Origin: Rhodococcus sp. 4CII
Lineage (GTDB): Bacteria; Actinomycetota; Actinomycetes; Mycobacteriales; Mycobacteriaceae
Direction: 5' to 3'
Length of the DNA stretch: 64,000 bases
Assembly: GCF_014256275.1 (NCBI RefSeq)
Contig: NZ_JACCFE010000002.1
Coordinates: 1,612,001 to 1,676,000 of the forward strand
Shown here one piece after another: positions 58,542 through 64,000 of this stretch. A model generated the notes under the pieces. The model saw only the letters and a list, made by a program, of their open reading frames with translations. It did no database searches and was not told the origin of the DNA. Position numbers and translations under genes: made by a program. Positions within the stretch are counted from its first letter, which is position 1; each line of letters begins with the position of its first letter.

Positions 58542-60098
58542 CTAGTGCGCGAAATGCCGCGCGCCGGTCAGGTACATGGTGATCCCGGCTTCCTTGGCCG
58601 CATCGATCACCTCGTTGTCGCGGACGGAACCACCCGGCTGCACGACGGCCTTGACGCCGGCGTTGGCGAGCACCTGCAGTCCGTCGGGGAACGGGAAGAA
58701 CGCGTCCGACGCGCCCACCGACCCGACCACCCGGTCACCGGCACGCTGCACCGCGAGGTGCGCGGAGTCGACGCGGTTGACCTGGCCCATGCCGACGCCC
58801 ACCGACGCACCATCGGAGGCGAGCAGGATGGCGTTGGATTTCACCGAACGGCACGCCCGCCACGCAAACTCGAGGTCCTTCAGCGTCTGCTCGTCGGCGG
58901 CGTCGCCGACGGCCAGGGTCCAGTTGGCCGGGTCGTCGCCTTCCGCGTCGAGCACGTCCCGCTCCTGGAGAAGCGCGCCACCCGATACGGGACGCAGTTC
59001 GATCCCCGTCGCGGTGGGAGCCTCGGCCAGGAGGACGCGAACGTTCTTCTTGCGCTGCAGCACACCGAGCGCACCGTCTGCGTAGGACGGGGCGATGATC
59101 ACCTCGGTGAAGATCTCGGCGACCTGCTCCGCCATCTCCACGGTGACCTCACGGTTCGCGGCGATCACTCCGCCGTACGCGCTGACCGGATCGCAGGCGT
59201 GGGCCTTGCGGTGTGCCTCCGCGATGTCGGATCCGACCGCGATGCCGCACGGGTTCGCGTGCTTGATGATCGCGACGGCCGGCTCGCTGAAGTCGAACGC
59301 CGCACGCCAGGCCGCATCGCCGTCGGTGTAGTTGTTGTACGACATTTCCTTGCCGTGCAACTGCTGTGCCTGGGCGAGACCCGCAGGAGCGGCGGGGTTC
59401 ACGTACAGCGCGGCGGCCTGGTGCGGGTTCTCGCCGTACCGCAGGACAGCCGACCGATCCCAGGTGGCGCCCACCCACTCGGGGAACTGCGAATCACCGG
59501 ATTCGACCAGAGCGGACGTCATCCAGCTGGCGACCGCGACGTCGTACGACGCGGTGTGCTGGAACGCCTGCGCGGCGAGGGCGGTGCGCTCGGGCAGCGT
59601 GAAACCGCCGCCGGTGACGGCCGTGAGCACGTCGTCGTAGCGGGCGGGATCCACCACGACGGCGACCGACGGGTGGTTCTTCGCGGCGGCGCGCACCATG
59701 GACGGACCGCCGATATCGATCTGCTCGACGCACTCGTCGGGGGTCGCACCCGAGGCGACCGTCTGCGTGAACGGGTACAGGTTCACGATCACGAGCTGGA
59801 ACGCCTCGATGCCGAGTTCCTCGAGCTGCGCGAGGTGCTCCGGCTTCCGGGTGTCCGCGAGGACGCCCGCGTGCACCCGCGGATGCAGGGTCTTGACCCG
59901 GCCCTCGAGGCATTCGGGGAAGCCGGTCAGCGCCTCGACGGGGGTGACCGGGATGCCGGCGTCGGCGATCTTCGCTGCCGTCGATCCTGTCGACACGAGC
60001 TCGACGCCTGCCTTGTGCAGGCCCGTAGCCAGTTCGACCAGACCGGTCTTGTCGTAGACGCTGACGAGCGCTCGGCGTACTGCCTTGCGTTCACTCAC
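58542..60098 (-). CDS. purH: Bifunctional AICAR transformylase/IMP cyclohydrolase
   Basis: 518 aa. Carries out the last two steps of IMP synthesis. The N-terminal MGS-like cyclohydrolase domain has LVSVYDKTGLVELATGL and GRVKTLHPRVHAGVLA. The transformylase has RYGENPHQAAALYV, IIKHANPCGIAVGS and the C-terminal DAFFPFPDGLQVLANAGV. Length and domain order are normal. The GTG start at 60098 overlaps the purN stop by 8 bp, so they are one operon with purN upstream. Confidence 0.96.
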   Translation of the reverse strand: MSERKAVRRALVSVYDKTGLVELATGLHKAGVELVSTGSTAAKIADAGIPVTPVEALTGFPECLEGRVKTLHPRVHAGVLADTRKPEHLAQLEELGIEAFQLVIVNLYPFTQTVASGATPDECVEQIDIGGPSMVRAAAKNHPSVAVVVDPARYDDVLTAVTGGGFTLPERTALAAQAFQHTASYDVAVASWMTSALVESGDSQFPEWVGATWDRSAVLRYGENPHQAAALYVNPAAPAGLAQAQQLHGKEMSYNNYTDGDAAWRAAFDFSEPAVAIIKHANPCGIAVGSDIAEAHRKAHACDPVSAYGGVIAANREVTVEMAEQVAEIFTEVIIAPSYADGALGVLQRKKNVRVLLAEAPTATGIELRPVSGGALLQERDVLDAEGDDPANWTLAVGDAADEQTLKDLEFAWRACRSVKSNAILLASDGASVGVGMGQVNRVDSAHLAVQRAGDRVVGSVGASDAFFPFPDGLQVLANAGVKAVVQPGGSVRDNEVIDAAKEAGITMYLTGARHFAH

Positions 60099-60708
60099 TG
60101 GGGATCACGGCCTTTCGTCCATCGGAAACAACTCCACGGGTGGCGACAGCGGCGATGACATCCGCCAACAACCGTCGCTCCACAGTCTTGATGCGCTCGT
60201 GCAGGGTCGACTCGTCGTCGCCGTCGAGCACCGGTACGGGTTCCTGCGCCAGGATCGGGCCGGTGTCCACACCCGCGTCCACGAGGTGGACGGTCGAACC
60301 CGACACCTTCACCCCGTACGCCAACGCGTCGGGGACCGCATGCGCGCCGGGAAAGGCGGGCAGCAACGCCGGATGCGTGTTGATGATGCGACCGCCGAAC
60401 CGGTCCAGGAAGGCGGGTCCGAGGATCTTCATGAACCCCGCGGACACCACGAGCGACGGCTGGTGCGCCGCGACGGCCTCCGTCAGGGCGACATCCCAGG
60501 CGGAGCGGTCGGCGTAGTCACGGAGCCCGATCCGGAAGTGGGTGATGCCTGCGGATTCGGCGTGCCGGATGGCGTCGCAGTCGCGGTCGACGCCGACGGC
60601 GACGATCTCGGCGGGATACCCGTCGGCGTGGCTTGCCTCGATCAGCGACCTCAGGAGAGTTCCCGCGCCGGATGCGAGTACGACGATCCGCACGGGCTCG
60701 GACGTCAC
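60091..60708 (-). CDS. purN: Phosphoribosylglycinamide formyltransferase
   Basis: About 205 aa from the GTG at 60708, the start that fits the family N-terminus (RIVVLASGAGTLLRSLIEA, with the P-loop-like SGAGTLL); no good ribosome site is visible, so the exact start is uncertain. It adds a formyl group from 10-formyl-THF to GAR. The catalytic residues are in GRIINTHPALLPAFPGAHA (Asn, His) and DTGPILAQEPVPV (Asp). It forms an operon with purH, as in mycobacteria (Rv0956-0957). Confidence 0.93.
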   Translation of the reverse strand: MTSEPVRIVVLASGAGTLLRSLIEASHADGYPAEIVAVGVDRDCDAIRHAESAGITHFRIGLRDYADRSAWDVALTEAVAAHQPSLVVSAGFMKILGPAFLDRFGGRIINTHPALLPAFPGAHAVPDALAYGVKVSGSTVHLVDAGVDTGPILAQEPVPVLDGDDESTLHERIKTVERRLLADVIAAVATRGVVSDGRKAVIPSE

Positions 60709-60841
60709 CGGCGAACCGGTCGTGGGCCTCAGGTGGTCACGCGAGGAAGTCAGCGCTCTACTCCTGAACAAATCGAAAGGCCGGGTTGAATCGAAAGACG
60801 GGTGAAAACGGGGGCGGTCGCATCGTGGACCGACCAAGAGC

Positions 60842-62425
60842 CTAGTCGCTGGGGGTTGCGGGCCTTCGGGGCAGGTCTGATTCGGGCGTCTCGCCGGAGT
60901 CGGCGGGACTGTCGGGATCTTCCGCCGACACGTCTTCCTCGACCTCCGCGTCCACCACGACGTCCGCTTCGACGCCGGTGTCCTGCGGTGCGATGGGCGC
61001 TGCCGGCGCTGCGGTGTCGTCGACGAGTTCGGCCTCGATCACCCGGCTCGCCGCGGCACCGGCGGGCACCTCCGGCTCCTCGACGGCCGGGGCGGCGATC
61101 GCCGGGACCTCCTCCGCGCCGGGGAGATGCGGCTCCTCGTCTTCTGCGTCGTCCTCGTCCTCGTCCTCAGCGCCCCTGCTCCGGATCCAGGCCACGATCA
61201 CGGCCGTCACTGCCCCGGCGAGTCCGAGCCACGCGAACGTGAGCAGCCCGAACGCCCACCAGTTCAGTTCGACCGCCCCGAAGGCGCCGAGCCGGCCGCC
61301 GGACCCGAAACCGAGCACCGCCGTCACGACGCCTGCACCCGCCGCGGCGGTCAGCACGGTGAACAGGGCTTCCTGCCCGGCGACCCGGCGCCCGCAGTCG
61401 CGTCCGAGCATCACCCCGATCAGCAGCGGAATCACCAACAGGGCAGGCCACGCGCCACCCGCCACACCATCCGGCACGGCGCCGAGCAGCGGCAACGGTG
61501 GCAGCGAACCACCCACGTTCCCGAAAACACTGACCGAGACGTCCCCGATCTGCGCGGTCCCTCCCATCACCGCGGCCGCGGCACCCAACACGACATTCGG
61601 CAGGTACAGCACCGACAGGATCGTCAGTCCGAGCGTTCCGACGACACCGTCGCCACGTTCGAGCAGCAGACCGACCGTCGACCACTCCATCACCAGCGAG
61701 ATCGTGACCACGAGCGCGCCCGCCCCGAGAATCGCCGCCATCGCACGCAGTCCCGGCCGCACCGCGTCCCGGACCCACGACGGAACCGCCGCACGTAGCG
61801 TCGGCCACATCGCGACCGTCACGCCGATCGACGCCGCGAGCCCATGCACGAACAGCACCCACCCGAACGCGGCGAGCGTGTTCGGCGACGACAACGGGAT
61901 CACCGCCGACGCATCCGCGATGACGGCGAGGGCGATGGCCGTCACCACCAGCGGACCCGCCACCGCGGCGCCGATCACCCGCAGGGCGTGCCGCCGCGAC
62001 GACGCCGGATCCACCACCGCAGCGCATCCGCGGGCCACCGCCCACACCATCCCCGCGGTCGGGATCAGCGGAAGGACACCGAGGGTCGTGCCGTCGATGG
62101 TCACCGGCACCTGGTGAATCGCCAGCCACGACGCGGCGATGGCGCCGAACGTTCCGGTGAGGTCGCTGTTCGCCACCACGAGGGTGACGACGATCAGAGC
62201 GGACAGCAGGACGACGGTGACCCCCGCCGGCCGGAACGCCACCGCGAGCAGCGCACGCGCCTCGTCGGTGTCGGGCACGGGTCGCTGACGCGGCGCGCGC
62301 CGCTCGTCGCCACGACCCGCGCGGCGCCCGTCGACAGTGCGGGCGCGCGGCTCGTCGACACCGCCGGCCCGGCGGCGCGCACCACCCTGTGCGGCGCGCT
62401 GCACACGATCAACCAAAGAACTCAT
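60842..62425 (-). CDS. perM: PerM-like polytopic membrane protein (DUF6350)
   Basis: 527 aa. A basic Arg-rich N-terminal 55 residues is followed by about nine to ten TM helices (residues about 65-415, starting PAGVTVVLLSALIVVTLVV), and an acidic C-terminal tail of about 110 residues with EDEDEDDAEDEE. Synteny with Rv0955 (PerM), upstream of purN-purH, supports the name. PerM stabilises the divisome protein FtsB in mycobacteria and supports division under stress. The strongly charged termini are longer than the core needs. Confidence 0.85.
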   Translation of the reverse strand: MSSLVDRVQRAAQGGARRRAGGVDEPRARTVDGRRAGRGDERRAPRQRPVPDTDEARALLAVAFRPAGVTVVLLSALIVVTLVVANSDLTGTFGAIAASWLAIHQVPVTIDGTTLGVLPLIPTAGMVWAVARGCAAVVDPASSRRHALRVIGAAVAGPLVVTAIALAVIADASAVIPLSSPNTLAAFGWVLFVHGLAASIGVTVAMWPTLRAAVPSWVRDAVRPGLRAMAAILGAGALVVTISLVMEWSTVGLLLERGDGVVGTLGLTILSVLYLPNVVLGAAAAVMGGTAQIGDVSVSVFGNVGGSLPPLPLLGAVPDGVAGGAWPALLVIPLLIGVMLGRDCGRRVAGQEALFTVLTAAAGAGVVTAVLGFGSGGRLGAFGAVELNWWAFGLLTFAWLGLAGAVTAVIVAWIRSRGAEDEDEDDAEDEEPHLPGAEEVPAIAAPAVEEPEVPAGAAASRVIEAELVDDTAAPAAPIAPQDTGVEADVVVDAEVEEDVSAEDPDSPADSGETPESDLPRRPATPSD

Positions 62426-62480
62426 CCCCTCGAGAGTGGCACTCCGACGCCGCGACAGCGGTCAGGCGCGCCGCACAGAA

Positions 62481-62512
62481 GTGGCCTCCGACCACGCTCG
62501 GTCAGAGGCCAC
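62481..62512 (-). terminator. Hairpin terminator after the Rv0954-like gene
   Basis: GTGGCCTC and GAGGCCAC arms, with an inner GACC/GGTC stem, 16 bp past the stop at 62528. No U-tract. Confidence 0.6.
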
Positions 62513-62527
62513 CTGCTGGTTGGGCCG

Positions 62528-63622
62528 CTACTTGTCGTCCCTGTCGGCACGCGTGTCGAATGCCTGGGTCGGCGCGCTGTGCCCCTCCGATTCGGGCTTC
62601 TCCGCCGATTCCGCCTGCTGCGCCTCGGTGGACGGCTGCTCGCCGTATTCCAGCGTGCGCTCCACCGGCGAGGACTCCGGCTGCGAGCCATATGCCGGTG
62701 CCGCGTGCTGTGCGGAGCCGTAACTCGTCCCGGCCGGGTACTGCGAGCCGGGGGTTCCCGTGGTCTGCGACGGCTGAGACGGGGTCGACGGCTGCGAGTA
62801 CCCCGGGTACTGGGGCTGTTGGTATGCGGTGGTCGGGGCGTCGTACGACGTGGATCCGGCACTCGCGCCGGATCCGTAACCCTGCTGGGGCTGCGACGGC
62901 TGGCCGTAACCCTGACCGTATCCCGGCTGGCTCTGCGACGGCTGCCCCTGCGGGGCCTGACCGTAACCCTGCTGGCCGTATGGCTGATTCGGCTGGCCGT
63001 AGCCGGGCTGCGCCTGCCCCTGCCCCTGCTGCTGTCCGTAACCCTGCGGAACGCCCTGGCCGTAGCCGCCCTGCGGCTGCTGCCCGTACGACTGCGGAGC
63101 CTGACCGTAACCCTGCGAGCCACTCTGGCCGTACCCCTGCGGAGCCTGGCCCGGCTGACCGTAACCCGCGGTCGCGGCGGGCCGGGGTGCAGGCTGCTTG
63201 AGCACGCCGAGGTCGAACAGCACGGCCGCGACCGCGACCGCCGACTGGATGAACCCGAGAACGAGGATCGCGATTGCGCCCCAACCGGAGTCCGCGTCGA
63301 CGTTGAGGTAGACGAACAGCGCGAGCACCCAGCCGGCGACGGACGCCGCGGCTGCCGCGCCCGCGTAGGACTGCTTCGGGAGGAGGGACACCGCCGCGAG
63401 CAGACCGCCGAGGAACAGAAGTCCGAGCCCGTCCGTGTTGGCTTCGAACGAGTTCACGGACTCGCGAGCCAAGGTGGCGTACGGCGCGAACCCGAGCAGC
63501 AGGTTGAGGACACCGAGGGCGGCGACACCGATCAGAAGGAAGAAGCCCAGGCCTTTCGAATCTCCCCCTGCAGTCGGTTGCGCGGGCGGCCCGTAATTCG
63601 GCCCTCCGGGCGTGAACGTCAT
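62528..63622 (-). CDS. DUF5336-like membrane protein with Gln/Gly/Tyr-rich tail (Rv0954-type)
   Basis: 364 aa. Four TM helices lie in residues about 25-142 (LGFFLLIGVAALGVLNLLLG first, LVLGFIQSAVAVAAVLFDLG last). The remaining 220 residues are low complexity, built on GYGQ, PQGYGQ and QPSQ repeats, ending in an acidic tail. The order matches Rv0954, next to perM in mycobacteria, which has been linked to division and envelope proteins. The tail is disordered and could promote clustering. Repeats are coding, with codons varied, so they are not a separate DNA repeat. Confidence 0.88.
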   Translation of the reverse strand: MTFTPGGPNYGPPAQPTAGGDSKGLGFFLLIGVAALGVLNLLLGFAPYATLARESVNSFEANTDGLGLLFLGGLLAAVSLLPKQSYAGAAAAASVAGWVLALFVYLNVDADSGWGAIAILVLGFIQSAVAVAAVLFDLGVLKQPAPRPAATAGYGQPGQAPQGYGQSGSQGYGQAPQSYGQQPQGGYGQGVPQGYGQQQGQGQAQPGYGQPNQPYGQQGYGQAPQGQPSQSQPGYGQGYGQPSQPQQGYGSGASAGSTSYDAPTTAYQQPQYPGYSQPSTPSQPSQTTGTPGSQYPAGTSYGSAQHAAPAYGSQPESSPVERTLEYGEQPSTEAQQAESAEKPESEGHSAPTQAFDTRADRDDK

Positions 63623-63676
63623 GACTTCTCCTAGTCGACAAGTGGTCGTCGGCGTGCGCTCTTCCGACGCTAGCGT

Positions 63677-64000
63677 CTACGTACATCTCATACTATCCGC
63701 CACCGGTGTGGCGGGCGCCTGAGATGGACGTGCGCCACGGCTACCCGCATCACCGTGCGGTGGTGTGGGTTTGACCGTGTCCCACACCGACGCTTGTGAT
63801 GCAGGAACATGCTTCCGACGCCGGCGGCGGTATGCGAGCGCGGCGACCGTGGCGGCGGGCGGACTGCGCGGCCCGGTTGTTGTTGGCCCGTCCGTGCCCG
63901 CGGCGGCGTAGTCGGTGACCTGGTGGGCGAAGTGGAATTCGAGTTCCCGGTTGATCTCGCCGCTCTCGGCGCCTACCGCGGTGCGGTGGGCGTCGAGGAC
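63677..64000 (-). other. Reading frame entering from the right edge, unassigned
   Basis: An open frame enters at base 64000 and stops at 63677 (108 codons). The first 35 residues look like real protein (VLDAHRTAVGAESGEINREL, then FHFAHQVTDYAAAG), but the rest is Arg/Pro/Ala-rich and unlike a folded domain, as if the frame were lost after a shift. A decayed gene end is the most likely reading. No family is recognised. Confidence 0.3.

Noticed and set aside
62700..63180. Dense short repeats that could suggest a CRISPR or minisatellite.
   Set aside because: They are in-frame codons for GYGQ-type repeats; there are no constant repeats with unique spacers.

Overview
The window is GC-rich chromosomal DNA from an actinobacterium, most likely a Rhodococcus close to the jostii/opacus group or a near relative. 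The evidence is MspA-family porins (mycolate outer membrane), a putrescine oxidase that matches the Rhodococcus enzyme closely, mprA-mprB-pepD-moaB2 next to mscL, the galU-glp-rimJ-glpR divisome block, and a perM-purN-purH block with an Rv0954-like gene, all arranged as in mycobacteria. I see no prophage, insertion sequence or CRISPR array.

Layout. 1-6.3 kb: a truncated SDR gene, an EspR-like regulator, zwf, and on the minus strand a tightly coupled three-gene unit (secreted PSET-repeat protein, HExxH ParH-like protein, 7-TM protein), then a 30-codon membrane peptide and tRNA-Ala(CGC). 6.4-12.8 kb: glpR/sepX, a rimJ-like gene, the MoeA-like divisome gene glp and galU on the minus strand, facing 5-formyl-THF cyclo-ligase, FmdB, a SAF-domain protein and mscL. 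12.9-16.0 kb: four MspA porin genes made by a 1,705-bp tandem duplication. 16.5-21.7 kb: a small protein with an apparent AUU start, moaB2, pepD, mprB, mprA and a TRIC-like channel. 21.8-24.1 kb: mrf facing rpmB-rpmG-rpsN-rpsR, all zinc-free ribosomal paralogues, across two Zur-type boxes. 24.2-28.2 kb: a DUF6153-DUF305 pair behind CsoR-like sites, a serine hydrolase, an AEC transporter, a lipoprotein and a dead MFS gene.

28.4-50.1 kb is a polyamine catabolic island. AguA and AguB turn agmatine into putrescine, Puo oxidises it to 4-aminobutyraldehyde, an aldehyde dehydrogenase gives GABA, GabT gives succinic semialdehyde and GabD gives succinate. A 115-kDa-class NAD-glutamate dehydrogenase can regenerate 2-oxoglutarate. 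A copper amine oxidase, an APC permease, an MFS transporter, a YtcJ-type amidohydrolase, a universal stress protein, a PucR regulator and a TetR regulator complete it. The same 17-bp operator, AACGAA-N5-TTCGYT, lies twice before the MFS gene and once before aguB, which suggests one TetR regulon at both ends of the island.

50.1-64 kb: a vWA/MoxR-type ATPase pair, DoxX-like and VOC proteins facing an HxlR-SCP2 regulator, an alpha/beta hydrolase, a peptidoglycan amidase, a leader peptide followed by a U-tract terminator ahead of a small STAS-like gene, then purH, purN, perM and an Rv0954-like protein. The last 300 bases hold an unassigned reading frame that runs off the window.
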